Below are positions 7,772 through 17,001 of a stretch of DNA of 64,000 bases, piece after piece. The notes under the pieces were generated by a model. It was not told where the DNA came from, ran no database searches, and saw nothing but the letters and a program-made list of their open reading frames with translations. Source of the DNA: CAYJFG01 sp964369405 (GTDB lineage: Bacteria > Bacillota > Clostridia > Oscillospirales > Acutalibacteraceae); contig CAYJGB010000007.1 in the NCBI GenBank assembly GCA_964369405.1, forward strand, positions 1 through 64,000, written 5' to 3'. How positions within the stretch are numbered: position 1 is the first letter of the stretch; the number at the start of each line of letters is the position of its first letter. A program made the position numbers and the translations under genes.

Positions 7772-9130
7772 ATGAAAAATATTTTACCTAATGATTTTCT
7801 TGACAATATGAAATTTTTGTTAAGTGATACTGATTATTCAGCTTTTTTAAATGAATTTGATAAACCTCATTATAAAGGTATAAGAGTAAACACTCTTAAA
7901 ACCGACAACAACGCTCTAAAATCTATTTTAGATATAAATCTTACTCCCTCACCTTTTTGTGAAAATGGTTTTTATATTTCAAGTGATGTAGATAACATCG
8001 GAAAATCTGCTCTACACCATGCAGGTGCTTTCTATGTTCAAGAACCATCAGCTACAAGTGCTGTTACTATATTAGATGTACAACCTAACGATAAAGTTTT
8101 AGATTTATGTGCAGCTCCTGGTGGTAAAACTACTCAAATTGCAAGTGCTTTACAAGGCACTGGTCTTTTATGGTCTAATGAAATTGTTAAAAATCGAGCT
8201 AGTATTTTATTATCAAATATTGAGAGAATGGGTGTTACTAATTGTATTATATCTAGTAGTCACCCCGATGATTTATGTAATAAACTTATTAATTATTTTG
8301 ATAAAATTTTAGTTGATGCACCTTGTTCCGGCGAGGGAATGTTTAGGAAAGATAATACGGCAATAGAACAATGGAGCAATGAGCACACAAAGGCTTGTGG
8401 AGCAAGGCAACTACAAATTTTAGAAAGTGCAAGCAAAGCATTAAAGCCAAACGGTATATTGGTGTATTCAACTTGTACATTTTCTGTAGAAGAAAATGAA
8501 AATGTAATAACAGAATTTTTAAGTAAACATAGTGAATTCGAGTTAATAGATTGCAATGTAACTTTTGGTAGAAAAGCCCTAAACAAAGCTATTAGGATAC
8601 TACCTATTGACGGTGGAGAAGGGCATTTTATAGCAAAGTTACGTAAAAAAGATGACAACACATCACAAGTCTATACAAATTTAAACAGTAAAAATAATAA
8701 AATTAAAAATTATGATGATATAATTAAATCAGCTATATCACTTTATGATTTAATAACAACTAATAGATTTTTAGGAGATAATTTTTACATAGTAAAAGAT
8801 AAGATATATATTCTACCTAAAAACACACCAAATTTAAGTGGGTTATATATTCTAAGAGCAGGTGTATTATTTGGCGAAATCAAAAAAAATCGCATAGAAC
8901 CTTGTCATGCATTTTTTATGTGTGGTAAAAAAAGCGATTTTACAAACTATATAGATTTAGATTGCAACGATTCAAAAATCAAAAAATACTTGATGGGTGA
9001 AGAAATAGAAACCTATAAAGATATTAAAGGTTATACTGCTGTATGTGTAAATGGGATTACTACTGGTTTTGCTAAATCTTCAAATAAAACGCTTAAAAAC
9101 AAGTACCCTAAAGGTCTTAGAAATTTATAA
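7772..9130 (+). CDS. RsmB/RsmF-family rRNA cytosine-C5 methyltransferase
   Basis: This 452-aa SAM-dependent enzyme of the NOL1/NOP2/sun family methylates cytosine C5 in rRNA. The SAM-binding motif LDLCAAPGGKT is near residue 112. The two catalytic cysteines are in DAPCSGEGMFRK (near 188) and YSTCTFSVEENE (near 233). The C-terminal 150 residues form the extra RNA-binding part seen in RsmF/YebU relatives. The start ATG has a CGGAG site upstream. It is 21 bp upstream of rsmA, so the two rRNA methyltransferases are probably cotranscribed. Which rRNA position it modifies cannot be told from sequence alone. Confidence 0.88.
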   Translation: MKNILPNDFLDNMKFLLSDTDYSAFLNEFDKPHYKGIRVNTLKTDNNALKSILDINLTPSPFCENGFYISSDVDNIGKSALHHAGAFYVQEPSATSAVTILDVQPNDKVLDLCAAPGGKTTQIASALQGTGLLWSNEIVKNRASILLSNIERMGVTNCIISSSHPDDLCNKLINYFDKILVDAPCSGEGMFRKDNTAIEQWSNEHTKACGARQLQILESASKALKPNGILVYSTCTFSVEENENVITEFLSKHSEFELIDCNVTFGRKALNKAIRILPIDGGEGHFIAKLRKKDDNTSQVYTNLNSKNNKIKNYDDIIKSAISLYDLITTNRFLGDNFYIVKDKIYILPKNTPNLSGLYILRAGVLFGEIKKNRIEPCHAFFMCGKKSDFTNYIDLDCNDSKIKKYLMGEEIETYKDIKGYTAVCVNGITTGFAKSSNKTLKNKYPKGLRNL

Positions 9131-9151
9131 TTATATAAGAGGTTTAAAACA

Positions 9152-10003
9152 ATGGAACAACTATCTAACATATCTACAATAAAAGAGATATTAAGTAAAC
9201 ATGGATTTACTTTTTCAAAGTCACTTGGGCAAAATTTTTTGATAAACCCTAATATTTGTCCTAAAATGGCATACTACAGTGATATAGAAAATCAAGGAGT
9301 AATCGAGGTAGGACCTGGAATAGGTGTACTTACTAACGAACTAGCAAAGAGTGCAAAAAAAGTAATATCTATTGAGCTTGATAAAAGGCTTATACCTGTG
9401 CTAAAAGAAACACTAGATGAATATGACAATGTAACTATAATTAATAACGACATTCTAAAAGTTGATTTACATAAATTGATTGAAGAAGAGTTTAATGGTA
9501 TGAATGTATCTGTTTGTGCAAACTTACCATACTACATAACATCGCCTGTAATAATGAAACTTTTAGAAGATAAATTAGATATAAACAGTATAACAGTAAT
9601 GGTACAAAAAGAAGCAGCAACAAGAATATGTGCAAAAGCCGGTAGTAGAGATTGTGGAGCTGTTACAATAGCTGTTAGATATTACTGCGAACCAGAAATA
9701 TTATTTGGTGTTTCTGCTGGCAGTTTTTTACCAGCACCAAAAGTAGATTCATGTGTAATAAAATTAAATTTACATAAAGAGCCTATTGTAAATGTAATAG
9801 ACGAAAAAATGTTTTTCAAAGTAGTAAAAGCCTCTTTTGCACAAAGAAGAAAAACATTACCTAATACATTATCAAGTGGACTAACTATGCCAAAGGGAAA
9901 AATCATTAAGATTTTAAACGCTGTTGATATTCCTGTAAATTTCAGAGCAGAGCAATTATCAATGCAAAACTTTGCAGATATAGCAAATGAGTTATCAAAA
10001 TGA
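9152..10003 (+). CDS. rsmA: 16S rRNA dimethyladenosine transferase RsmA (KsgA)
   Basis: This 283-aa enzyme dimethylates the two adjacent adenosines in the 3'-terminal helix of 16S rRNA, a late step in 30S assembly. Landmarks are SLGQNFLINPN near residue 24, the SAM motif VIEVGPGIGVLTNELA near 50, the acidic ISIELDKRL, and the catalytic NLPYYITSPV near residue 125. Length is normal. It closes a two-gene operon with the preceding methyltransferase, and a hairpin at 10028-10067 follows. Confidence 0.96.
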   Translation: MEQLSNISTIKEILSKHGFTFSKSLGQNFLINPNICPKMAYYSDIENQGVIEVGPGIGVLTNELAKSAKKVISIELDKRLIPVLKETLDEYDNVTIINNDILKVDLHKLIEEEFNGMNVSVCANLPYYITSPVIMKLLEDKLDINSITVMVQKEAATRICAKAGSRDCGAVTIAVRYYCEPEILFGVSAGSFLPAPKVDSCVIKLNLHKEPIVNVIDEKMFFKVVKASFAQRRKTLPNTLSSGLTMPKGKIIKILNAVDIPVNFRAEQLSMQNFADIANELSK

Positions 10004-10027
10004 TAAAGTACACTTAAAATTAATAAA

Positions 10028-10067
10028 GGGACTGTTACATATGAAATTACTCATATATAACAGTCCC
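10028..10067. terminator. Bidirectional hairpin between rsmA and galU
   Basis: The arms GGGACTGTTA (10028-10037) and TAACAGTCCC (10058-10067) pair perfectly. Inside them a second pair, ATATGA/TCATAT, extends the stem. It sits exactly between two convergent genes. A very similar 41-bp palindrome lies at 33933-33973, also between convergent genes, so it may be a dispersed element used as a terminator. Confidence 0.75.
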
Positions 10068-10085
10068 AAATTATTTTGTTAATTA

Positions 10086-10955
10086 TTATAATGTTTTTGC
10101 TAATTCTTTTAAATATTCTCTAAACTTGTCTTTTATTTCGTGATGCTCAAGCCCTACTTCTACTGCTGCTTTTAATATACCTAGCTTGTTACCCATATCA
10201 TAACGCTTACCTGTAAAATCAACTGCTGTCATTCCTTCTTCTACTGCTAGTTGTTTCATAGCATCAGTTAGCTGAATTTCTCCACCTGCTCCAGGCTGAG
10301 TATTATCTAAAATATCAAAAATTTTAGCTGGCAATACACATCTTCCTAATATTGAAAAATATGATAACACTTCATCTTCACTTGGTTTTTCTACCATATC
10401 AGTACAATTATATATGTTACCTGATATATTATCTACCTTCAAAGAACTGTATTTATGAATATCTTCTTTTTTTACTTCTTTAATCCCCAGTACGCCTTTT
10501 CCTGTTTCTTCATATGCTCTAATCAACTGCCCACATGCAGGGTCTTCTCCAATTATAACATCATCACCATATAGCACTGCGAAAGGCTCATTTCCTACAA
10601 AATCACGTGCTTTACTAATAGCATGACCTAACCCTTTTGTCTCTTTTTGGCGTACAAAATATATATTTGCTAAATTCGCAATATCTTTTATTTCATTTAA
10701 AACCTCTGTTTTACCAGACTTTGTTAGTGATGTTTCAAGTTCTGGTACTCTGTCAAAGTGGTCTTCTATTAACCCTTTGCCTCTATTAGTTATTATTAAT
10801 ATGTCAGTAATTCCAGATTTTACAGCTTCTTCAACAATAAATTGAATTGCTGGTTTATCAACAATAGGAATCATTTCTTTTGGCATAGATTTTGTCGCAG
10901 GTAATACTCTAGTTCCAAGTCCTGCTGCTGGTATAACGGCTTTAGTTACTTTCAT
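10086..10955 (-). CDS. galU: UTP--glucose-1-phosphate uridylyltransferase
   Basis: This 289-aa nucleotidyltransferase makes UDP-glucose from UTP and glucose-1-phosphate, supplying cell-surface glycans and galactose metabolism. The N-terminal nucleotide-binding signature AAGLGTRVLPATKSMPKEM is intact. The metal/sugar-binding segments VLYGDDVI (near residue 129) and VEKPSEDEVLS (near 187) are present. The start has an AAAGGAG site. It is transcribed toward the hairpin at 10028-10067, and the zinc-finger membrane gene lies 40 bp upstream on the same strand. Confidence 0.95.
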   Translation of the reverse strand: MKVTKAVIPAAGLGTRVLPATKSMPKEMIPIVDKPAIQFIVEEAVKSGITDILIITNRGKGLIEDHFDRVPELETSLTKSGKTEVLNEIKDIANLANIYFVRQKETKGLGHAISKARDFVGNEPFAVLYGDDVIIGEDPACGQLIRAYEETGKGVLGIKEVKKEDIHKYSSLKVDNISGNIYNCTDMVEKPSEDEVLSYFSILGRCVLPAKIFDILDNTQPGAGGEIQLTDAMKQLAVEEGMTAVDFTGKRYDMGNKLGILKAAVEVGLEHHEIKDKFREYLKELAKTL

Positions 10956-10995
10956 AATTTTTTCTCCTTTTTATAATCTTTTAAGATTTATGTTA

Positions 10996-11973
10996 TTAAA
11001 TAAATAATTGAGCTATAGTTATAGCAAAAATACAAGCAGCACACGCAAAAGCTACTTTGTTATTTATTCCCCCAAGTTTTGTTAATTCTTTTTTGATTTT
11101 CAATTTATCTTGCTGTGTTTTTTTAACTTTTTGAACAAGTTTTATGCAATGCTTGTAATAAAATCTGTTTGCTAAAAATCCACTTGCAAACATAATTATA
11201 AGATTGATAATTTGTAAAACTGCTGGAAAGAAAAATGCAAATTTTTCGAAATCACTTAATAAGTCAACATAATTTAACATTTGTTCTTGACTTGGTGATG
11301 CTCCATATTGATTAATCAAACCATTTGTAATTTCTATAGACGTTGGTAATAAATAAATTGATAAAAATGTAGTGAGTAACGTAAACAAAAATAAAACTAT
11401 ACCTACTGCATAATTTTTTCTATATATCCACCAAATGCTACCAAAGAAAAATGCTGCAAAGCTAAATTTTCCAGAGCCGACTTTCTTTAGTCTGCTAAAT
11501 ACATTCATATAATAAAATGAATTTACTTTTGTAACATCTGCTAAGTCTTGAGCCGTAACATTTTCATCAAAAGTTGTTTCTGGCGGAACACCTGCAAGTG
11601 GGTCAAGATTTAGATGTGGTGCACCGTCTGCACCTTGAGTGATAAACGGATTACCTGTAGGTGGTGCTTGTTTTGGTGGAGTATTTTGAGAATTGCTATT
11701 TTCACCTAGTGGAGTTCCACATTTACCACAAAACAACATTTCTTCACCATTTACAAAACCACAATTTTTACATTTATTTTCTTCTTTAGGTTTGTTTTCT
11801 TTATTCCAGTCATAATTATCATTGTGCTTTTCTTCATTAACACATCTACCAAGCTCATTATAACAATCTCTGTGATGCGGTGTGCCACAAATCGGACAAA
11901 CAACAATATCATCATTTTCAGTAAATTCAATGCCACATACCTGACATTTTTGCCCTGTATAATCCAAAACCAC
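10996..11973 (-). CDS. RING-like/zinc-ribbon protein with DUF2628-type membrane domain
   Basis: The protein is about 325 aa. Residues 9-50 form a bacterial RING-like finger (CQVCGIEF, CPICGTPHHRDCY). Residues about 66-92 form a zinc ribbon (CKNCGF, CGKCGTPLG). A Pro-rich linker follows, then a membrane part (about 165-325) with three to four helices and the FSFAAFFFGSIWWIYRK signature typical of DUF2628-like proteins. Its role is unknown; such proteins are common in clostridial genomes. Start choice is open: GTG at 11973 lies only 2 nt from the GGGG site, while TTG at 11967 has 8-nt spacing and would remove two residues. Confidence 0.8.
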   Translation of the reverse strand: MVLDYTGQKCQVCGIEFTENDDIVVCPICGTPHHRDCYNELGRCVNEEKHNDNYDWNKENKPKEENKCKNCGFVNGEEMLFCGKCGTPLGENSNSQNTPPKQAPPTGNPFITQGADGAPHLNLDPLAGVPPETTFDENVTAQDLADVTKVNSFYYMNVFSRLKKVGSGKFSFAAFFFGSIWWIYRKNYAVGIVLFLFTLLTTFLSIYLLPTSIEITNGLINQYGASPSQEQMLNYVDLLSDFEKFAFFFPAVLQIINLIIMFASGFLANRFYYKHCIKLVQKVKKTQQDKLKIKKELTKLGGINNKVAFACAACIFAITIAQLFI

Positions 11974-12019
11974 AACCCCTTTCTATTGAAATAACACGAA
12001 ATCCCATATTTATAGTGAT

Positions 12020-12048
12020 ATTATATCAAAAATTATATAATTTATCAA
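12020..12048 (-). promoter_or_regulatory. Promoter of the RING-like membrane protein gene
   Basis: Minus strand: TTGATA (12043-12048), a 17-bp spacer and a perfect TATAAT (12020-12025), about 47 bp upstream of the start codon. Confidence 0.75.
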
Positions 12049-12186
12049 CTATATTTTTATACTTTTCAAATTTTATTATATTTAATATAACTTGCATAAT
12101 AGTAATAGCTTAAAAATTTGTTAGCTAAAATTAATACTCTATACGCAACTGGCTAAAAACTCCTCTGTTTTTTTTTTGAAAATAGA

Positions 12187-12220
12187 TATAAGGACGAATT
12201 TATTTGAATTCGTCCTTATA
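12187..12220 (-). terminator. Terminator hairpin after the Na/Pi cotransporter
   Basis: A perfect 14-bp inverted repeat (arms 12187-12200 and 12207-12220, core AAGGACGAATT) has a 6-nt loop. It lies 36 bp beyond the stop codon of the minus-strand transporter gene. The following bases on that strand are only moderately U-rich. Confidence 0.7.
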
Positions 12221-12255
12221 ATAATATCATTAATCTACATCATATTCACAAAGTT

Positions 12256-14004
12256 TTACTTCGTTATTTTATACTTTTTCTTGTATTTTTCATATTCTTC
12301 TTTATCTACATTTGTAGCGTTATCATCACTATGAATATAATAATTATCATCATCTTTACTATCTTCAACCTTTAGCATAAAGCTAGCTATATTTGCACAG
12401 TGATTAGCTATTTTCTCATAATTCATTAATAAGTCTGATAATATAAACCCTAGTTCGATAGTGCAACAACCTGTTTTTAATCGCTTAATATGACTTAGTT
12501 TTATATCTTCTCTTAATTTAACAATTAACTTTTCTAAAGAAATAACTTTGCTTGATGCTTTTATATCTTTAAGTTCAAATGATTTAACTGTTAATTCAAG
12601 TATCTCTGACAATGCATCTTGAACAACTTTTAACTGTTCCAAAGCTGCCTGTGAGAATTTTAATTTCTTTTCGTGTAGCTCTTTTTCAACTTCTAAAATC
12701 TCTACAGAATAGTCAGAAATTCTTTCAAACTCTCCTATACATAATAGTAGACGTGATATCTCTTTACTATCTGCCATACTTAACATTCTACTATTAAGCT
12801 TAATCAAATATGCACCTAATACATTTTCATACTCATCTACCCTATCTTCTGCTTGACGTGTACTATCCTCTAATTTATTACTATAGTCATACACATTAGG
12901 TAAAACTTTTAATACAGATTCTTTTGTTAAATAAGCCATTTTTACTGTTGTTGCATCACATTGCTCTATTGCTATAGCTGGAGTTGTGAGTAATCGCTCA
13001 TCAATAAATGGTTTATCGTCTTCAACATCATCTTTCTTGATTGTAAAGCAAGCAAGCTTACAAAGTTGTTTACCAAATGGTAATAATAAAGCTGTAACAA
13101 TTAAGTTAAATGCAGTATGTACAATAGCTATATCTGTAGTATTAACCATTTCGTTTAAAAAGCTAAAATGTATAAAGGCGTTCAACGTGTAGAAAATTGT
13201 AGCAACTACAACTGTACCAATAATATTAAAATAAAGATGTATAAACGCTGCACGTTTAGCATTTTTCTTTGCACCAATACAAGAAATCATTGCAGTAACA
13301 CAAGTACCTATGTTTTGTCCCATGATAATAGGAATAGCTGTAGCAAAAGATATTACACCAGTGCTTGAAAGAGCCTGTAATATACCAACAGATGCTGATG
13401 AGCTTTGTATAACTGCTGTTAATACAGCACCTACTAAAATACCTAATATTGGATTAGAGAACATAGTAAATAACTCTTTAAATTGAGGCATATCAGCTAA
13501 AGGAGCAACAGCATCACTCATAACGCCCATACCACTCATAAGAAGAGCAAAACCGATAAAAATCAAACCTATTTGACGTTTTTTACCACTGCTATAAATC
13601 ATCATTATAACAAAACCGATAAAAGCTAGAACTGGGGCAAAACTAGATGGTTTAAGCATTTTAATAAATATAGAATCACCATCTAAACCAGCTAAAGTTA
13701 AAATCCAAGCCGTAATAGTAGTACCAACATTGGCACCCATAATAATACTAACAACTTGAGGCAATTTCATAATACCTGAGTTTACAAAACCTACAACCAT
13801 AACTGTAGTAGCAGAAGAACTTTGAATAACAGCAGTAACACCAGTACCTAAGACAAAGCCTTTAAAAGTGTTATTACTCATTTTCTCAAGTGTACGCTCT
13901 AGTCTACCACCAGAAATGTTTTCTAATCCATCACCCATTACTCCCATACCAAAGAGGAAAAATGCAAGCCCGCCTAAGAGGGTGAATACTGAAAAAATAT
14001 CCAT
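12256..14004 (-). CDS. Na+/phosphate cotransporter (NptA type) with PhoU-like domain
   Basis: This 582-aa membrane protein imports phosphate with sodium. Two Na/Pi-cotransport repeats are visible, each with the hallmark QSSSA motif: VIQSSSATTVM near residue 60 and VIQSSSASVGI near residue 200. Each is flanked by several hydrophobic segments. Residues about 340-550 form a soluble helical PhoU-like domain (LYLITKESV-like start, LLCIGEFERISDYS) that usually senses or regulates phosphate flux. The upstream region has TTTACA repeats at 11-bp spacing that resemble PhoP boxes (14154-14192), which fits phosphate-starvation control. It is a single-gene unit with its own hairpin downstream. Confidence 0.93.
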   Translation of the reverse strand: MDIFSVFTLLGGLAFFLFGMGVMGDGLENISGGRLERTLEKMSNNTFKGFVLGTGVTAVIQSSSATTVMVVGFVNSGIMKLPQVVSIIMGANVGTTITAWILTLAGLDGDSIFIKMLKPSSFAPVLAFIGFVIMMIYSSGKKRQIGLIFIGFALLMSGMGVMSDAVAPLADMPQFKELFTMFSNPILGILVGAVLTAVIQSSSASVGILQALSSTGVISFATAIPIIMGQNIGTCVTAMISCIGAKKNAKRAAFIHLYFNIIGTVVVATIFYTLNAFIHFSFLNEMVNTTDIAIVHTAFNLIVTALLLPFGKQLCKLACFTIKKDDVEDDKPFIDERLLTTPAIAIEQCDATTVKMAYLTKESVLKVLPNVYDYSNKLEDSTRQAEDRVDEYENVLGAYLIKLNSRMLSMADSKEISRLLLCIGEFERISDYSVEILEVEKELHEKKLKFSQAALEQLKVVQDALSEILELTVKSFELKDIKASSKVISLEKLIVKLREDIKLSHIKRLKTGCCTIELGFILSDLLMNYEKIANHCANIASFMLKVEDSKDDDNYYIHSDDNATNVDKEEYEKYKKKYKITK

Positions 14005-14153
14005 AATTAATACATCCTTTTTAAAAATTTACACAAAATAAGAGCCTATATTTTTTAGGAGATATTATAAAAATAGAACATAAAAAATATAAGCTCAATA
14101 AAACATAAACACATTTCTAGTAAAATGTTTCTTTACATATCATATCTTAATTA

Positions 14154-14192
14154 TGTAAAATTAAAGTGTACCTTATGTAAAGTTTATGTAAA
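14154..14192 (-). promoter_or_regulatory. PhoP-box-like TTTACA repeats upstream of the phosphate transporter
   Basis: Read on the minus strand there is TTTACA-N5-TTTACA (14187-14192 and 14176-14181). A third TTTACA lies at 14154-14159, two 11-bp turns further on. The known Bacillus PhoP box is TT(A/T/C)ACA repeated every 11 bp. The site lies 150-190 bp upstream of the transporter start on the same strand. The rest of the 413-bp gap between the transporter and mrp is AT-rich, with no ORF I can support. No clear -35/-10 pair was identified there. Confidence 0.55.
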
Positions 14193-14329
14193 ATATATTA
14201 CAATAATATATTTTTTTCGACAAAATTTTAAAATATATTTATAAAACAATATTAATTTTATATATTCTGTATGTGTTTTAAAACAAATATGTGTTTTATA
14301 TAAAAAAATAGTAAAAGTAATGTATTTTA

Positions 14330-14346
14330 TGTAAAGTTTATGTAAC
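14330..14346 (-). promoter_or_regulatory. Second, distal PhoP-box-like repeat
   Basis: The minus strand reads GTTACA-N5-TTTACA, with the same 11-bp period and the same spacer (TAAAC) as the proximal site at 14176-14192. It is about 340 bp upstream of the transporter, just past the mrp terminator. One hexamer has a mismatch to the consensus. Confidence 0.4.
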
Positions 14347-14376
14347 TATAATACTAAAGAAAAAAATATATATCAA

Positions 14377-14406
14377 AAGAGACTGTTTAAATTTGAACAG
14401 CCTCTT
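14377..14406 (-). terminator. Intrinsic terminator after mrp
   Basis: The arms AAGAGGCTGTT and AACAGTCTCTT (minus strand, one G-U pair) enclose an 8-nt loop, followed by TTTTGATATATATTTTTTTC. It lies 12 bp past the mrp stop codon. Confidence 0.85.
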
Positions 14407-14417
14407 AATTTACTACT

Positions 14418-15263
14418 TTATTTTTCTATGCTACATTTTTCTTCTAGTTTATCGCAAGCACTCTCTAAATAATCGCCTACAAATAGTTCTATTGTGCCTG
14501 TATCTGCTGACAATGCAAGTTTAGATTCCATTGGCATTTGTGCTAGAATATCTAAATTATATTCTTTTGCTATTTCTTCTAAATGACTTTCTCCATAAAT
14601 TTTATGCTTTTCATCACAATTTGGACATTTAAAATAACTCATATTTTCTACTATTCCCAAAATAGGTATATTCATCATATTTGCCATTTTAACAGCTTTT
14701 GCTACTATCATAGATACTAACTCTTGTGGTGAAGTAACTATAACTATTCCATCTAGTGGTAAACTTTGAAAAACTGTTAGTGCTACATCACCTGTACCAG
14801 GTGGCATATCTACAAACATATAATCTACGTCTTTCCATATTACATCTGTCCAGAATTGTTTAACTGTTGAACCAATAACTGGACCTCTCCATACTACTGG
14901 GTCAGTTTCATTTTGTAATAGTAAGTTAACTGACATTACGTCTATTCCTGTCTTAGTAGTTACTGGAAGCAACCCAAAATCATTCCCTTGTGCTTTTTCT
15001 TTATTAATACCAAAAGACTTAGGTATAGATGGTCCTGTAATATCAGCATCTAAAACAGCAGTTTTGTAACCACGTCTGTTAAAAGAAACTGATAACATAG
15101 ATGTTATCATACTTTTACCTACGCCACCTTTGCCACTTATAACACCAATAACTTTTTTTACGCTGCTAAGCTCATTTAAATTTTCTCTAAAATCTTTTTT
15201 ACCTTCTCTTGATGAGCAAGTTTTTCCACAACTACTACAATCACTTGAACATTTTTCTGACAT
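14418..15263 (-). CDS. mrp: Mrp/NBP35-family ATPase, Fe-S cluster carrier
   Basis: This 281-aa P-loop ATPase is thought to carry and deliver iron-sulfur clusters in the cytosol. A cysteine-rich N-terminus (CSSDCSSCGKTC, residues 5-16) is typical of clostridial Mrp proteins. The deviant Walker A GKGGVGKS, the switch motif MPPGTGDVAL and the Fe-S-binding FKCPNCDEKH (CxxC) follow. ATG at 15263 is preferred: GGAG at 15273-15276 gives 9-nt spacing, whereas the upstream in-frame TTG at 15278 and ATG at 15272 overlap or touch that site. It is followed by its own terminator. Confidence 0.92.
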   Translation of the reverse strand: MSEKCSSDCSSCGKTCSSREGKKDFRENLNELSSVKKVIGVISGKGGVGKSMITSMLSVSFNRRGYKTAVLDADITGPSIPKSFGINKEKAQGNDFGLLPVTTKTGIDVMSVNLLLQNETDPVVWRGPVIGSTVKQFWTDVIWKDVDYMFVDMPPGTGDVALTVFQSLPLDGIVIVTSPQELVSMIVAKAVKMANMMNIPILGIVENMSYFKCPNCDEKHKIYGESHLEEIAKEYNLDILAQMPMESKLALSADTGTIELFVGDYLESACDKLEEKCSIEK

Positions 15264-15356
15264 CTTAAACATCTCCAATTTTAAATTTAATAAAATATTA
15301 CTACATTAATATTTTAATTAATGTAGTAAAAATTATGTACTATTTTGTTTATATTA

Positions 15357-15962
15357 TTATTTTTCTTCTTTTGACTCTTCAACTTTTTCTAAAACTTCTG
15401 ATTCATCAATTGCTTCTACATTTTCATCTTCATTTTCTACTTCTTCTTCGTTTTCTTCTGAGTCTTGTGTGCTATTAACATCTATATCAAGTGTTGTGTA
15501 CTCGTAATCTTCATCACTAACATTTTCTTCTAGTGTTTCTTGTTCTTCTTTTGCAACTTCTTCTACTGTTTTAACTTCATATCCTGCTAAGAATGTATAT
15601 GGTATTGCATATCCTAGTGCTACTGCTGCTAATACTACTGGTATACCACTTGTAGATATTTCTGTAGAAAATGGAATAAAAGTGAATAATGATGCTAATA
15701 CAACATATAATGCTGGAATATCTACTAATATTAATACTGGTAAATTCAGTCTTTTAATTTGTTTTCCGTCCCCTACTCTAGTAGCATAGAATAATAACAA
15801 ACCAAATACTACTAATGATGATATATCGATAATACTTTTTGTAAATGGGTCTGTTGCTGTGCTAAGTAAAGTATTTAAAAAATACATACTCACTATGTAA
15901 CCTACAATTAAAAATGCTGAAAATAAAAGATTAACTAACTCTTTCTTTGATGTTTTTCTCAT
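15357..15962 (-). CDS. Membrane protein with acidic C-terminal tail, unknown function
   Basis: I do not recognise this 201-aa protein. The first 130 residues hold four hydrophobic segments (about 10-30, 42-60, 73-93, 105-125). The last 70 are strongly acidic (runs of Glu and Asp, such as EENEEEVENEDEN) and should be cytosolic and disordered. The start has a GGAGG site 9 nt upstream. It stands alone between mrp and prmA with the same orientation. Confidence 0.7.
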   Translation of the reverse strand: MRKTSKKELVNLLFSAFLIVGYIVSMYFLNTLLSTATDPFTKSIIDISSLVVFGLLLFYATRVGDGKQIKRLNLPVLILVDIPALYVVLASLFTFIPFSTEISTSGIPVVLAAVALGYAIPYTFLAGYEVKTVEEVAKEEQETLEENVSDEDYEYTTLDIDVNSTQDSEENEEEVENEDENVEAIDESEVLEKVEESKEEK

Positions 15963-16050
15963 TTGACTAGCCTCCGTAAATTTAATTTTATATCTATTTT
16001 AACAATAAAATGTGTCTAAATTATGACTTTTAAGAAATTTATTTAATTTT

Positions 16051-16974
16051 TTATTGTTTTTTTGTCTTTGCAACTAAACAATACCATCCGTTTTCTGGTA
16101 TTTTTTCTATTATTTCAAATTTACTTTCTATTGAACTAATTACATCATCTACTCTAGTATCAATTATTCCACTCATAATATATACAGAACTTTCTTTCAT
16201 AAATTCTGTTGCGTTTTCGGATAACATTATTATTGCATCTGCCACAATGTTTGCTAATACAATATCGTATTTGCCTGTTACCTTGTCTGTTAAATCGCCA
16301 CATAATACTGTAAATTTATCTGATACGTTATTTAACTGTGCATTTTCTTTTGCTGTATTTACTGCTAATTGGTCTATATCTACCCCAACTGCATTTTTTG
16401 CTCCTAATAATATAGATGCTACTGACAATATTCCACTACCACAACCTATATCTAATACCTCTTGGTCTTTTTTTATGTATTTTTCTATAGCTTGTAAACA
16501 TAGTCTAGTTGTTTCGTGCGTACCTGTGCCAAACGCAAGCCCTGGGTCTAAGTTTAATACTACTCTATCTTTAGCATCATACTCATCTCTCCACGTTGGT
16601 CTGATTAACAGTTTTTCTCCTATTGGTATTGGATTAAAATACTGTTTCCAGTTGTTTAACCAGTCTTCTTCCTCACAAGTTTCGCACTCTATACTGTGTT
16701 CAATCTCTTCTGCTTTATATCTCTCACTTAAAAAAGAAATTGCTTCTTTTGGACTGTCTTCTGGTGTAATGTATATATGCACTACACCTTTTGACCTATC
16801 TTTTTTTAATAAATCAGCATCAATTATATCTATCCTTGCTATATCTAGTACATCTTGCTCTAAGTTAGAGTAATCTTCTATATAGATACCGTAAGGTACT
16901 ACCATTTGTGCTATATCCCCTGCTCTGTCTACGTCTTCTACAGGTACATAAATTTTAATTTCGGTCCAATCCAT
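16051..16974 (-). CDS. prmA: Ribosomal protein L11 methyltransferase
   Basis: This 307-aa SAM-dependent enzyme trimethylates ribosomal protein L11. It has the N-terminal L11-recognition domain (MDWTEIKIYVPVEDVD), then the methyltransferase fold with LDPGLAFGTGTHETT near residue 150, the SAM motif VLDIGCGSGILSVA near 174, and the NIVADAII catalytic-loop segment near 240. It lies 27 bp downstream of dnaJ, the usual Firmicute order hrcA-grpE-dnaK-dnaJ-prmA, and is probably cotranscribed with dnaJ. Confidence 0.95.
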   Translation of the reverse strand: MDWTEIKIYVPVEDVDRAGDIAQMVVPYGIYIEDYSNLEQDVLDIARIDIIDADLLKKDRSKGVVHIYITPEDSPKEAISFLSERYKAEEIEHSIECETCEEEDWLNNWKQYFNPIPIGEKLLIRPTWRDEYDAKDRVVLNLDPGLAFGTGTHETTRLCLQAIEKYIKKDQEVLDIGCGSGILSVASILLGAKNAVGVDIDQLAVNTAKENAQLNNVSDKFTVLCGDLTDKVTGKYDIVLANIVADAIIMLSENATEFMKESSVYIMSGIIDTRVDDVISSIESKFEIIEKIPENGWYCLVAKTKKQ

Positions 16975-17001
16975 TTAAAGCACCTCTTCTTTTTTTAAAT
17001 C

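Noticed and set aside
7538..7775. Plus-strand frames rich in Phe, Gly and Val over the T/G-rich stretch
   Set aside because: They are the complement of the Asn/Gln-rich minus-strand ORF and lack a ribosome binding site, while the minus strand has a perfect one.
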